Positions 1 to 7,864 of a stretch of DNA of 31,978 nucleotides are shown piece by piece. The translations under genes and the position numbers were made by a program. Source of the stretch: a virus. How positions within the stretch are numbered: the first letter of the stretch is position 1; the number at the start of each line of letters is the position of its first letter. Under the pieces are notes generated by a model, which had not been told where the DNA came from, did not search any database, and saw nothing but the letters and a program-made list of their open reading frames with translations. The stretch lies in the IMG/VR virus record IMGVR_UViG_3300032282_001316, positions 1 through 31,978 of that record, one strand, 5' to 3'.

Positions 1-123
1 GTAATTAACTAAACGTTTAAAGAATAATGAAAGATAAATTAAAAAGCGTTAGAGAGTTTTTAGAGCAAAAATTCAACGTGAAATTAAAGTTAGAACAAAT
101 GGAAGTAAAATTAGCACAAATGA
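1..123. repeat. Terminal direct repeat, left copy
   Basis: Bases 1-123 are identical to bases 31856-31978. The repeat runs through the start codon and first 32 codons of the scaffold-like gene. This is what an assembler leaves when a circular or circularly permuted genome is cut at an arbitrary point, so the unit length is 31,855 bp. A real packaged terminal repeat is possible but less likely, because the repeat lies inside a gene and its length is in the assembler k-mer range. Confidence 0.9.
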
Positions 124-632
124 AACTTGCTGATGGTGTTACTGTTTTAGAGTTCGATTCATTAGAAGTTGGAAAAGAAATTTTCATTGTTTCAGAAAAT
201 GGAAATGTACCAATGCCTATTGGAGAATATGAATTAGAAGACGGTAATATGTTAGAAATCTACGAAGATGGTATCATTGGAGAGATTAAAATGCCAAGTG
301 CAGAAGAAGAAAAAGCACCAATGGAACAACCTGAAGCTGAAGTACCTGTGGAAGCGTCAGTTGAAGCACCACAAACTGCAAAGAAAACAGTTGAAACAGT
401 ATCTAAAGAAACGTATTTCTCAGAAATGGAAGAATTAAAGAGAGAAATTACTGAACTTAAAGAACAGTTAAAACTAAAAGAGGAGGTTAAAGAAGTAGTA
501 TTGGAAGAAACTCCAAAACCTATAACTTTCAATCCTGAGAATAAACACGAAGTTAAGCACATTAAGTTAACTTCTAATCAACAACTATCTTCAAGAGATA
601 GAATTTTAAACACTATTTACAACAACAAATAA
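27..632 (+). CDS. Putative capsid scaffold-like protein
   Basis: 201 aa, strongly charged, ending 11 bases before the capsid gene. Residues 1-35 and about 130-160 are Lys/Glu-rich heptad-like helices. Residues 40-90 look beta-rich. Residues 95-120 form a Pro/Glu/Ala linker. The basic C-terminus has a helix-like end. Size, coiled-coil character and place directly before the major capsid protein fit a scaffolding protein that fills the procapsid and is later removed. No family motif was recognised, so the role is inferred from context. A decoration or capsid-assembly factor is the main alternative. The start is the first ATG after the AACGTT motif. Confidence 0.55.
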   Translation: MKDKLKSVREFLEQKFNVKLKLEQMEVKLAQMKLADGVTVLEFDSLEVGKEIFIVSENGNVPMPIGEYELEDGNMLEIYEDGIIGEIKMPSAEEEKAPMEQPEAEVPVEASVEAPQTAKKTVETVSKETYFSEMEELKREITELKEQLKLKEEVKEVVLEETPKPITFNPENKHEVKHIKLTSNQQLSSRDRILNTIYNNK

Positions 633-643
633 ATAATAAATAA

Positions 644-1600
644 ATGGCAACTACTGCAACAATTACAAGTACATATGCTGGTCAAGATTCAGCAATGTAC
701 GTTAAAGCTGCTTTATTAAGTGGCAACACTTTATCTAGTGGAAAAATTACAATTTTACCAAACGTAAAATACAAAACTGTACTACACAGATTGCTAACTG
801 ATGGTTTGTTAAAAGATGCTTCTTGCGATTTTACTGCTACTTCAACAGTAACTTTAAACGAGAAAGTGTTGACTCCGAAAGAGTTACAAGTAAATTTACA
901 ATTGTGTAAAAAAGATTTCCATTCAACTTTTGAATCTGAATCAATGGGAATGTCTGCACACGATGTACTTCCTAAAAACTTTTCAGATTTCTTAATTGCT
1001 TACATTTTAGAAAAAGTTTCTGCTCAAGTTGAAACTGCAATTTGGACGGGTGCAACAGGTACTTCTGGTTCAATCGATGGTTTCATGACACAATTAACAG
1101 TTGACGCTGCTTTACCTACTGCTAACGAGGTTGCTGGTACTACTGTAACTGCTTCAAATGTTATCGTTGAGTTAGGAAAAATCGTTGATGCTATTCCAGC
1201 TACACTTTACGGACGTGAGGATTTATACTTATATGTTTCTCAAAACATCGCTAGAGCATACGTTAGAGCATTAGGTGGATTCGGAGCTTCTGGATTAGGT
1301 GCTAACGGTTCAAATAATCAAGGTACACAATGGTATCAAAACTTAAACGATTTGACATTTGACGGTGTAAAAATCTTTGTTGCTAATGGATTAGCTTCTA
1401 ACACTGCAATCGCTACAACTTCAGATAACTTGTTTTTTGCGACAGGTTTAAATTCGGATTTGAACCTTGTGAAATTGTTGGACATGAGTGAATTAGACGG
1501 CTCAGAAAATGTAAGATTTGTTATGAGAGCAACTGCTGGAGTTGGTTACCATACGGTTGGAGATGTCGTAACTTACGGAATCACTAACAGTGCAAATTAG
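644..1600 (+). CDS. Major capsid protein (HK97-fold expected)
   Basis: 318 aa, rich in Ala/Thr/Gly/Ser and low in Cys, typical of a virion shell protein. It has an N-terminal arm (about 1-40), a mixed alpha/beta body, and a long Gly/Asn-rich loop near 215-235. It lies between the scaffold-like gene and a strong terminator at 1625, a common arrangement for the most highly expressed gene. Length fits HK97-type capsid proteins that rely on a separate scaffold. Codon choice is regular and optimised-looking compared with the early genes. The call rests on position, size and composition; no diagnostic short motif exists for this fold. Confidence 0.75.
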   Translation: MATTATITSTYAGQDSAMYVKAALLSGNTLSSGKITILPNVKYKTVLHRLLTDGLLKDASCDFTATSTVTLNEKVLTPKELQVNLQLCKKDFHSTFESESMGMSAHDVLPKNFSDFLIAYILEKVSAQVETAIWTGATGTSGSIDGFMTQLTVDAALPTANEVAGTTVTASNVIVELGKIVDAIPATLYGREDLYLYVSQNIARAYVRALGGFGASGLGANGSNNQGTQWYQNLNDLTFDGVKIFVANGLASNTAIATTSDNLFFATGLNSDLNLVKLLDMSELDGSENVRFVMRATAGVGYHTVGDVVTYGITNSAN

Positions 1601-1624
1601 TAAATAACTAATTATCAATTAATT

Positions 1625-1656
1625 AAAGGGTGGTGAAATAAACGCCACCCTTTTTT
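1625..1656 (+). terminator. Intrinsic terminator after the capsid gene
   Basis: Stem GGGTGG (1628-1633) with CCACCC (1645-1650), extended by flanking A/T pairs, an 11-base loop, and six T at 1651-1656. No promoter is visible between it and gene 1682, so it probably acts as a partial terminator setting capsid expression above downstream genes. Confidence 0.85.
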
Positions 1657-1681
1657 GTTTAACTTATTAAAAACCAATTAT

Positions 1682-2230
1682 ATGGCATGCGATTTAGCTA
1701 ACGGACGAGGTGAATCATGCAAGGATAGTGTCGGAGGAATAGACATTATCTATATTGCGAACTTCAACCCAACAATGCAAAGTGATTTAACGTATGATGG
1801 AACGTCTACGGATATGATTACTGATGTAAACAATATTAGTAACCTTTACAAATTTTCTTTAAAAGGGAATAATTCATTTGTACAAAAAGGTACATCTTCA
1901 AGAGAGAATGGAACAACATTCTTTGAACAAACATTAACTATTGACTTGAAAAAACAAGACGTAGCAACGACCAAAATGATTAAAATTTTGAGTTATGGCC
2001 GTCCACACGTAGTAGTACGTAATCGTCAAGGCCAGTACTTTTTGGCTGGTTTAGAATTCGGTTTAGACGTTACAGAAGCGACTATTGACAATGGAACGCA
2101 AATGGGCGACTTCAATGGTTATAAATTAACTTTTACGGGAATGGAAAGAATTCCTGCAAATCATTTGAATTGTTCAACTGAAGCAGGTTTAGCGACTTTG
2201 TTTAGTTCTGCAACTGTAGTTACTTCTTAA
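1682..2230 (+). CDS. Structural protein of unknown function downstream of capsid
   Basis: 182 aa, starting MACDLANGRGESCKDSVGG. The ATG at 1682 is preferred to an in-frame TTG at 1655, which lies inside the terminator T-run. The N-terminal pattern (Cys3, Cys13, then a hydrophobic strand) is one I associate with structural proteins of Bacteroidetes phages; the function is not known to me. The rest looks like an alternating beta-rich fold. It is flanked on both sides by intrinsic terminators, suggesting its dosage is separately set. A major tail protein or a head decoration protein are both possible; none of the neighbouring genes settles it. Confidence 0.5.
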   Translation: MACDLANGRGESCKDSVGGIDIIYIANFNPTMQSDLTYDGTSTDMITDVNNISNLYKFSLKGNNSFVQKGTSSRENGTTFFEQTLTIDLKKQDVATTKMIKILSYGRPHVVVRNRQGQYFLAGLEFGLDVTEATIDNGTQMGDFNGYKLTFTGMERIPANHLNCSTEAGLATLFSSATVVTS

Positions 2231-2249
2231 AATTAACTATTACTACTTT

Positions 2250-2281
2250 AAAAGGCTGCCTATAATTAGGTAGCCTTTTTT
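2250..2281 (+). terminator. Intrinsic terminator
   Basis: GGCTGCCT (2254-2261) pairs with AGGTAGCC (2268-2275) through one G-T wobble, followed by a T-run at 2276-2281. It separates gene 1682 from the portal block and is followed closely by a candidate late promoter. Confidence 0.8.
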
Positions 2282-2287
2282 ATTTTA

Positions 2288-2309
2288 ACAAATTAATCAT
2301 TTCAACGTT
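2288..2309 (+). promoter_or_regulatory. Candidate late promoter upstream of gene 2318
   Basis: ACA at 2288-2290, 13 bases, AACGTT at 2304-2309, then ATG 8 bases later at 2318. It lies directly after a terminator in a short non-coding gap, where a restart of transcription would be expected. See the finding on this motif. Confidence 0.5.
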
Positions 2310-2317
2310 TTATAGAT

Positions 2318-2650
2318 ATGATAGTTTTAAAAGAAATCGGTACGGCTCAAACGTTTAGTTTCATTCCTAGAAGTGACACTTATACAACTATGACTATAAC
2401 GGATGAACAAACAAATGTAACTACTACGGTAGCTATTACAAGTTCAACGAATGTAAGCTATTATCATACTATTACGGCGACTTTCTCACTTAAAGAGGAG
2501 CATACATATAGGTTAGAGGTTTTAAACTCAACAACACCCGTTTATATAGATAAAATATATTGTACAAATCAGACTATTTCAGACTATACAATAAATAAAG
2601 ACACGTACACAAGTACAACAACATCAAACGACTTCATAATTTTAGATTAA
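2318..2650 (+). CDS. Small beta-rich structural protein
   Basis: 110 aa with alternating Thr/Ser/Val strands and almost no charged helices, consistent with an Ig-like or other beta-sandwich domain. First gene of the portal transcription unit; its TAA shares its last base with the portal ATG at 2650. I believe similar small proteins precede portals in related phages, but I recognise no named family. A minor virion or head-decoration protein is likely. Confidence 0.4.
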   Translation: MIVLKEIGTAQTFSFIPRSDTYTTMTITDEQTNVTTTVAITSSTNVSYYHTITATFSLKEEHTYRLEVLNSTTPVYIDKIYCTNQTISDYTINKDTYTSTTTSNDFIILD

Positions 2651-4380
2651 TGGATAACGAAAAAATACAAGTAATCAATTTAGCTGAATATAAAGCACCG
2701 ATTATTAACGAAAGTACACGTGAGGATTGGGTTGAATATGGCGAGGACAACAACTATTTCCAATTCTTAATTGATAGGCACATTAATTCGGCTACAAATA
2801 ACGCTGTAATTAACAACATTACTAGACTTATTTACGGTAAAGGTTTAACTGCTTTAGATGCTAGTAAAAAACCTAATGAGTTCGCTCAATTAATTACTTT
2901 GATTTCTTCGGATGACTTACGCAAAATTACAGTTGAAGCGTATTTGTTAGGTCAATGTGCAATTCAAGTACACTACGATAAAGGTAGAACTAAGATTTTA
3001 AAAGCGTACCATATACCCGTTCAATTATTACGTGCTGAAAAGTGCAATGAAGATGGCGAAATTACGGGTTACTACTATTCTGATAATTGGGAGGATGTTA
3101 AAAAATACAAGCCTAAAAGATTAGATGCTTTTGGTTTTGGTAAATCAGAAATTGAAATACTTTATGTTAAGCCTTATTCAGTAGGCATGAAGTATTATTC
3201 AAACGTAACTTATACGGGTGGTTTACCTTACACTATAATGGAGGAGGAAATTGCTGAATATTTAATTAACGATGTTCAAAACGGTTTTAGTCCTACAATG
3301 GTGGTTAACTTTGTTGGAGGTACGGGAACAGAAGAACAACGCAGACAAATTGAATCACAAGCGAATAAAAAGTTAACGGGTTCAAAAGGTAAAAAGATAG
3401 TTTACTCATTTAATAAAAATAAGGATAACGCTACGACAATAGAGTCAATTCCTTTAAACGATGCACCCGCACATTATCAGTACCTTTCTGATGAATGTAT
3501 GCGTAAAATATTACTTTCACATAATGTTACTTCGCCTTTATTATTTGGTATTGCAACGACAACGGGATTTTCTTCTAATGCAGACGAATTAAAGAACTCT
3601 TTATTGATATTTGATAATCTAGTAATTAAACCGTTTCAAAACTTAATTACGGATGCTATTGATAAGATTTTAGCAGTTAACGGAGTTAGTTTAAAACTAT
3701 ACTTCGAGGGTTTAAATCCTTTTGAAGATATGTACGCTAAAAAAGAAGAAGCAATTGTTCAAGATACAACGTTATCTAGTCAAGAATTAGATTTATCAGA
3801 GTTTGGAGAGGAGTTAAACGAAGATGAATGGGTATTAATTGACTCGCATAAAGTTGACTACGATAATGAAGATGAATTAGATGCTAAAATTAAAGAGTTA
3901 AATAACCAACAACCTACTAAATTAAAGCAAATTATTAACCTAGTTAAAACGGGTGTAGCTAATCCAAACGCTTCGTCTAGTCAAGATGGCGAAATATTCA
4001 AGTCAAGATATAGATATTCGGGTAATGTTGGCGAAAATTCAAGAGGTTTTTGCAAAGCAATGTTAAGTTCTAATAAAGTATATCGTAAAGAAGATATAAT
4101 TAGAATGGAAACACAAGAAGTAAATAAAGGTTGGGGGCCTGAAGGAGCAGACAATTACTCTATTTGGTTATATAAAGGAGGAGGAGATTGCCACCATTAT
4201 TGGACTAGAGAAACATATTTAAGAAAATCAGATGTTAACTCTCCATTAGCTAAAAAATATACTCCAAGCGAAGCGAGAAAACAAGGAGAGATATTACCAA
4301 CGAATGATAATAGAGTATACCAACAACCAAAGGATATGCCTTATAATGGATTTTTACCAACAAATAAACGCTTTAACTAA
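2650..4380 (+). CDS. Portal protein with a C-terminal extension
   Basis: 576 aa. Residues 1 to about 360 are portal-like: an N-terminal region with acidic/aromatic residues (DWVEYGEDNNY, 26-36), a mixed alpha/beta clip and stem region, and a long helix-rich part ending in YFEGLNPFED (351-360). Portals form the 12-fold ring through which terminase packages DNA and to which the neck attaches. Residues about 375-576 are a separate extension with a conserved-looking segment (448-526) that includes GWGPEGADNYSIWLYKGGG and then CHHYW. That part is unusual for portals and may be a fused head protein. The portal follows rather than precedes the capsid gene. Confidence 0.75.
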   Translation: MDNEKIQVINLAEYKAPIINESTREDWVEYGEDNNYFQFLIDRHINSATNNAVINNITRLIYGKGLTALDASKKPNEFAQLITLISSDDLRKITVEAYLLGQCAIQVHYDKGRTKILKAYHIPVQLLRAEKCNEDGEITGYYYSDNWEDVKKYKPKRLDAFGFGKSEIEILYVKPYSVGMKYYSNVTYTGGLPYTIMEEEIAEYLINDVQNGFSPTMVVNFVGGTGTEEQRRQIESQANKKLTGSKGKKIVYSFNKNKDNATTIESIPLNDAPAHYQYLSDECMRKILLSHNVTSPLLFGIATTTGFSSNADELKNSLLIFDNLVIKPFQNLITDAIDKILAVNGVSLKLYFEGLNPFEDMYAKKEEAIVQDTTLSSQELDLSEFGEELNEDEWVLIDSHKVDYDNEDELDAKIKELNNQQPTKLKQIINLVKTGVANPNASSSQDGEIFKSRYRYSGNVGENSRGFCKAMLSSNKVYRKEDIIRMETQEVNKGWGPEGADNYSIWLYKGGGDCHHYWTRETYLRKSDVNSPLAKKYTPSEARKQGEILPTNDNRVYQQPKDMPYNGFLPTNKRFN

Positions 4381-4880
4381 TGGCAGAAGCATTACTTATA
4401 AACAGAACGGATTTAGTTAAGCATACTAGCTTAAACGGAAACATAGACACAGATACTTTCATTCAGTATGTGAAAATCGCACAAGAAATACACATAGCTA
4501 ATTATTTAGGGACTGATTTATTCAACAAGTTAAAAGCTGATATTGTAGCAAATACTTTAAGTGGTAACTATTTGACTTTATTAACTACCTATGTTAAACC
4601 TATGCTTATTCATTGGGCGATGGTCGAGTGGTTGCCATTTGCGAGTTATACAATTAATGCTAAAGGTATATTCAAACATAGTTCGGAAAACGCTAATAAC
4701 GTAGAAAAGAATGAAATAGATTTTTTAATTGATAAAGAAACTAGTTTGGCTCAACACTATACAGAAAGGTTTGTTAGGTATATGTCGTTTAATCAAACTT
4801 CATTTCCTGAATATAATAGTAATTCAAACGACGACACTTTTCCAGACCATGACACTAATTTTACAAGTTGGTTAATATGA
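4380..4880 (+). CDS. Head-tail adaptor / head completion-like protein
   Basis: 166 aa, mostly helical. The N-terminus (INRTDLVKHTSLNGNIDTDTF) and following pattern resemble small adaptor proteins of Bacteroidetes phages that lie directly after the portal (DUF6712-like, from memory). Such adaptors bind the portal ring and start the neck. Its ATG overlaps the portal stop by one base (TAATG), indicating translational coupling. The last 30 residues are Asn/Asp-rich and probably disordered. Confidence 0.55.
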   Translation: MAEALLINRTDLVKHTSLNGNIDTDTFIQYVKIAQEIHIANYLGTDLFNKLKADIVANTLSGNYLTLLTTYVKPMLIHWAMVEWLPFASYTINAKGIFKHSSENANNVEKNEIDFLIDKETSLAQHYTERFVRYMSFNQTSFPEYNSNSNDDTFPDHDTNFTSWLI

Positions 4881-4966
4881 AAAAAGAAGCTAAAAATAAC
4901 AACCTAAAAAAGTTAACGTTATTATTAAAGAAGTTAGAAAAGAATGAGCAATCAAAGAATAAGTGA
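4877..4966 (+). CDS. Possible 29-aa Lys-rich peptide
   Basis: ATGA overlap with the preceding stop and a 23-base overlap with the next gene. Starts MKKEAKNNNLKKLTLLLKKL and is highly basic. The coupled start favours real translation, but most of it overlies the candidate late promoter at 4899 and the next gene's start, so it may simply be a leader that delivers ribosomes to gene 4944. Confidence 0.3.
   Translation: MKKEAKNNNLKKLTLLLKKLEKNEQSKNK
4899..4920 (+). promoter_or_regulatory. Candidate late promoter upstream of gene 4944
   Basis: ACA 4899-4901, 13 bases, AACGTT 4915-4920; the ATG at 4944 is 23 bases downstream. Here the motif is further from the start codon than in the other cases, which argues that it is a transcription signal and not part of a ribosome site. 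Confidence 0.35.
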
Positions 4967-5387
4967 ATTAACAACAAGTAGTGTTCCAATTAAGGCGACT
5001 GATTACCTAGAGGTGTCAGTTTACAACGGTGCGACATACGATAGTAGAAAGGTTAATTCTGACTATTTAAAACCTTATAAAGTATACGCTGCTTTAATTA
5101 CACAAAGTGGTACAAGTGCGCCTACTGTTACTGTATTAGAAAATACAATTGGTACAATCGTCTGGACACGAACTGCGGCAGGTGGTTATAGTGGAACGTT
5201 AACGGGTGCATTTACTGCTTCAAAGACATTTACTCAATTAACATTAAGTGCAACTGGTCCCGCTGCTATCGGTTACGCAATAAGAGATAGCAATAATATT
5301 GTTAAGATTAAGACATATAATACTTCATCATCAGGAATAGACGATGCTTTAGATAGTGCAAGTTTTGAAATTAGAGTTTACAATTAA
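4944..5387 (+). CDS. Fibre- or collar-type structural protein
   Basis: 147 aa. Begins MSNQRISELTTSSVPIKATD, a pattern seen at the N-termini of phage fibre and decoration proteins that anchor to the virion. It continues with Thr/Ser/Gly-rich beta strands (about 45-147). No catalytic residues. It is in the block between the adaptor and the lysis genes together with two other beta-rich proteins, so a head-fibre, collar or receptor-contacting role is inferred. Confidence 0.45.
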   Translation: MSNQRISELTTSSVPIKATDYLEVSVYNGATYDSRKVNSDYLKPYKVYAALITQSGTSAPTVTVLENTIGTIVWTRTAAGGYSGTLTGAFTASKTFTQLTLSATGPAAIGYAIRDSNNIVKIKTYNTSSSGIDDALDSASFEIRVYN

Positions 5388-5400
5388 AATATAAAATAAA

Positions 5401-5670
5401 ATGAGTTTACCAAACATAGATAAATTAGTAGCAAGTAAAGGAGTTTACATTTGCAACGATACAACTGCGGTTACTAAAACAATTGCGGGAATATTAGTAT
5501 TAGAAGATACTGTATTTAGTGCTATTCGTGTAGCGGGTACAGATGTTAAATCTAGTTATATCTCAACTCCTGCAACTGCAGTGAAAGCTGGGGCATTTAT
5601 TACAGGTTTAGGTGTTCTATTTAGCGGGGTTACTTTAACTAGTGGTTCAGTTGCTTTAGTTATCGGATAA
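5401..5670 (+). CDS. Small beta-rich structural protein
   Basis: 89 aa, no Trp and few charged residues, built of Val/Thr/Gly/Ala strands, with a probable small beta-sandwich or beta-prism fold. The stop overlaps the start of gene 5670 by one base (TAATG), so the two are translationally coupled and probably work together in the virion. Function unknown. Confidence 0.4.
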   Translation: MSLPNIDKLVASKGVYICNDTTAVTKTIAGILVLEDTVFSAIRVAGTDVKSSYISTPATAVKAGAFITGLGVLFSGVTLTSGSVALVIG

Positions 5671-6524
5671 TGTACGGAGTAGGATTTGGAATAGGTGCGA
5701 TAGGTGCTACTACAAAAAGAAGTGGCGGTGGTGTTGCTTATAATTACTTATTAGATACGTATAGCGGTGCAGTTGTAGCTTATTCACTAAGAAAATTATC
5801 GTCTACTTATACTGGTAATTGTATTATGGTTCGACGTTCATCTGACAATGCAGAGCAAAATATTGGTTTTGTTTCTAATGTTTTAGATACTACATCTTTA
5901 CTTTCTTTTGTTGGTTCCTCAAATGGTTTTGTTACAAAATGGTACGACCAAAGCGGAAATGGTAATGATGCTTATCAAAATACAGCTTTACAACAAATGA
6001 AAATAGTTAATAGTGGTGCTTTGATTACTTTGTCGGGGACTTCTATACCTATGATTAAAAACCCAGCTACTAATGGTTTATATTCATTTACTAATAGTGT
6101 TACTATTCCATCTAATTTTACTAATGTGTTGGTGTATGATAATTTAGCGAATGAGGAAAATGTAGGCATAGGTGGTCCAACAAATAATACTCCTTATTCT
6201 GTATATACTTATTATGCTGGTACAAAAATATTGATTTCAGATGGTTCAAATTATGTGTTACACAATGCTGATTTAGCTATTAAGAAAATGATTGGTGTAT
6301 CATATAGAAAATCTAATACCAACACGGGTGTTTATATGAATGGTGCATTGCAAAATACCGAAATCACTTTGACTGTATCTAATGGAAATCCATTGTATTT
6401 AATGAATAGGGCAAGTGCTGGAATTAACAACAATTTAACTGAATGTATTTTGTTTAATGTTGATTATTCAAGCCAAATAAATACTTTAAATAACACTATA
6501 AATTCATTTTATGGCATCTATTAA
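5670..6524 (+). CDS. Lectin-like (LamG/concanavalin-type) virion protein
   Basis: 284 aa. Residues about 30-105 contain AYSLRKLSSTYTG and FVTKWYDQSGNGNDAYQ, the signature of concanavalin-type domains related to the catalytic domain of GH54 arabinofuranosidases (ArabFuran-catal). The Gly-rich N-terminus (GVGFGIGAIGATT) looks like an assembly or anchor tail. Such domains in phages bind or trim host surface glycans, so a receptor-binding role is likely. Whether it is catalytic cannot be told. The region has fewer ACG/GCG-type codons than its neighbours, which may mean recent exchange. Confidence 0.6.
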   Translation: MYGVGFGIGAIGATTKRSGGGVAYNYLLDTYSGAVVAYSLRKLSSTYTGNCIMVRRSSDNAEQNIGFVSNVLDTTSLLSFVGSSNGFVTKWYDQSGNGNDAYQNTALQQMKIVNSGALITLSGTSIPMIKNPATNGLYSFTNSVTIPSNFTNVLVYDNLANEENVGIGGPTNNTPYSVYTYYAGTKILISDGSNYVLHNADLAIKKMIGVSYRKSNTNTGVYMNGALQNTEITLTVSNGNPLYLMNRASAGINNNLTECILFNVDYSSQINTLNNTINSFYGIY

Positions 6525-6750
6525 AGCATATATATACAATACTGAATTAGAAGTACAAAACGCTATTAATTCTATTAATTCAAGTTTAGTAATTCCTAAA
6601 AGTGCGGGTTCAATAACTCAAACTTATACTAATTATGAGTTTAATAATTCAAAGTATATTATTCGACATGACGAAGAAATAGATAGCGTTTTAGGTTTAC
6701 CTAGTGATTTTGATTATATTACACCAATTATTGAAAATCCTTTTATCTAA
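6511..6750 (+). CDS. Hypothetical protein
   Basis: 79 aa, overlapping the previous gene by 14 bases and the next by one base (TAATG). The N-terminal half looks helical (YIYNTELEVQNAINSINSS) and the rest beta-rich with several Ile/Tyr/Pro. I do not recognise it. Its place between the lectin-like protein and the lysis genes suggests a chaperone or small partner of the receptor protein. Confidence 0.4.
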   Translation: MASIKAYIYNTELEVQNAINSINSSLVIPKSAGSITQTYTNYEFNNSKYIIRHDEEIDSVLGLPSDFDYITPIIENPFI

Positions 6751-7106
6751 TGAATGCAGAAGATTATATAAAACTAGTTATTGGTTTAGTTGTGGCAGTA
6801 ATAGGCTACTTTGTAAAAGACCTTGTTAAACAGTTAAAGGATTTAGAGATAAATGTCGATTCTAAAAGCTCAAAGTTTCATGATACTGTAACGATATTAA
6901 AAAGCAAAGTTACTGCATTAGAACAAGCACATGATACTAAATTCGATAACCTAGAGAAGATAATCGATTTGAAGTTTACTCAACAGAATCAAAACATTGA
7001 GGAGTTGAAAAGTGCAGTTAGACACGCTGAACGTACTATTAATATGAATGCGACTGCTTTTGTTGACCTACTTAAAGAATTAAAAAAAAATAATATAAAT
7101 CTATAA
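6750..7106 (+). CDS. Small membrane protein with coiled coil (lysis-associated)
   Basis: 118 aa. One N-terminal transmembrane helix (about 7-22, KLVIGLVVAVIGYFV) followed by a long heptad-rich helix (25-110). This is the layout of spanin-like or holin-associated proteins, and the gene begins the block that ends with the endolysin. It has no lipobox. Exact lysis role unproven; a minor virion protein is the alternative. Confidence 0.45.
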   Translation: MNAEDYIKLVIGLVVAVIGYFVKDLVKQLKDLEINVDSKSSKFHDTVTILKSKVTALEQAHDTKFDNLEKIIDLKFTQQNQNIEELKSAVRHAERTINMNATAFVDLLKELKKNNINL

Positions 7107-7108
7107 CT

Positions 7109-7315
7109 ATGAAATTAATTGACAATATTAAAGCAAAAACACCCCGTAAACATAAAATTGCTGGTAAAATTGCAACGGTTTTAAGTGTTGCATCATTAAC
7201 AATTGCAGAAAGTGGAGTTGTAGACAATAGACCATTGATTAAAGTAGGTTTACAAACTTTATCAGGTGTTTTAGGTTGTCAGGCTTTATTTCACGCTAAT
7301 AAGACTTTAAAATGA
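7109..7315 (+). CDS. Putative holin-like small membrane protein
   Basis: 68 aa, basic N-terminus (KAKTPRKHK), then two moderately hydrophobic segments (about 20-33 and 45-60). Size, charge and position two genes before the endolysin fit a class II-like holin, which would open the inner membrane at lysis. The segments are short and weak, so this is a context-based call. Confidence 0.4.
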   Translation: MKLIDNIKAKTPRKHKIAGKIATVLSVASLTIAESGVVDNRPLIKVGLQTLSGVLGCQALFHANKTLK

Positions 7316-7392
7316 TTGAACTAGTCGCAGTATTTTTAATTTTAACTACTGCTTTGATACTTAAAAATATAGATAATGGAGAGAATCAGTAA
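7312..7392 (+). CDS. 26-aa single-span membrane peptide
   Basis: ATGA overlap with gene 7109 and a 17-base overlap with the endolysin. Residues 2-17 (IELVAVFLILTTALIL) form one clean transmembrane helix, followed by a short polar tail. Between a putative holin and the endolysin, a lysis accessory peptide (pinholin- or antiholin-like) is plausible. The hydrophobic stretch and overlaps favour a real gene. Confidence 0.4.
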   Translation: MIELVAVFLILTTALILKNIDNGENQ

Positions 7393-7789
7393 ACATATAA
7401 CATTTAAAGAAGCTACATTTAGTGCAACTGCTCAAAGATTAGGTATTAAAAATCAACCTACTTTAGAGCATTTAAAAGCTATGATAACAGTAGCAGAAAA
7501 ATGCTTTGAGCCATTAAGAGAATGGTACAATAAACCATTAAGAATAAACTCATTTTATAGAGGTAAAGACTTAAATAAAGCAGTTAAAGGGAGTTCAACT
7601 AGCCAACATTGTAAAGGCGAAGCTATTGATATAGATGCTGGAAGCATATCAGAAAATAAAAAGATTCATGATTGGATAAAAGACAATTTAGAATTTGACC
7701 AATTAATTAACGAGTATAATTATAGTTGGGTTCACGTATCTTTTACTGATAAAAAATCCAACAGAAAGCAATTAGTTGTAATAAAATAA
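7376..7789 (+). CDS. Endolysin, peptidase M15 family (D-Ala-D-Ala / L-Ala-D-Glu type)
   Basis: 137 aa, the usual length of a single-domain M15 peptidase (Peptidase_M15_3). Zinc ligands are visible: His78 and Asp85 in SQHCKGEAIDID (76-87), and His120 in SWVHVSF (117-123). The Arg-containing RINSFYRG (57-63) matches the conserved substrate-side segment. It would cleave peptidoglycan peptide crosslinks during lysis. It has no signal peptide, so a holin is needed for export. Last gene of the structural-lysis unit; a strong terminator follows. Confidence 0.9.
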   Translation: MERISKHITFKEATFSATAQRLGIKNQPTLEHLKAMITVAEKCFEPLREWYNKPLRINSFYRGKDLNKAVKGSSTSQHCKGEAIDIDAGSISENKKIHDWIKDNLEFDQLINEYNYSWVHVSFTDKKSNRKQLVVIK

Positions 7790-7824
7790 CTATCTTTACA
7801 ACGCATATTTTCTATTTTAGTTTT

Positions 7825-7853
7825 AAGAGTGTAAAGAAATTTACACTTTTTTT
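7825..7853 (+). terminator. Intrinsic terminator ending the structural-lysis unit
   Basis: Perfect 8-bp stem AGTGTAAA (7828-7835) / TTTACACT (7840-7847), loop GAAA, then Ts to 7853. Separates late genes from the early promoter that follows. Confidence 0.9.
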
Positions 7854-7864
7854 ATTAAATATAG

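Noticed and set aside
1-123. True packaged terminal repeat (T7-like)
   Set aside because: The repeat is short, lies across the start of a gene, and has a typical assembler overlap length; closing a circle explains it more simply.
260-562. Minus-strand open frames here and at about a dozen other places
   Set aside because: All lie opposite well-supported + strand genes, have no recognisable motifs or promoters, and read like reverse-complement shadows (Ser/Leu/Phe-rich).
1655-1681. TTG start 27 bases upstream of gene 1682
   Set aside because: The TTG is inside the T-run of the capsid terminator; the ATG at 1682 fits better.
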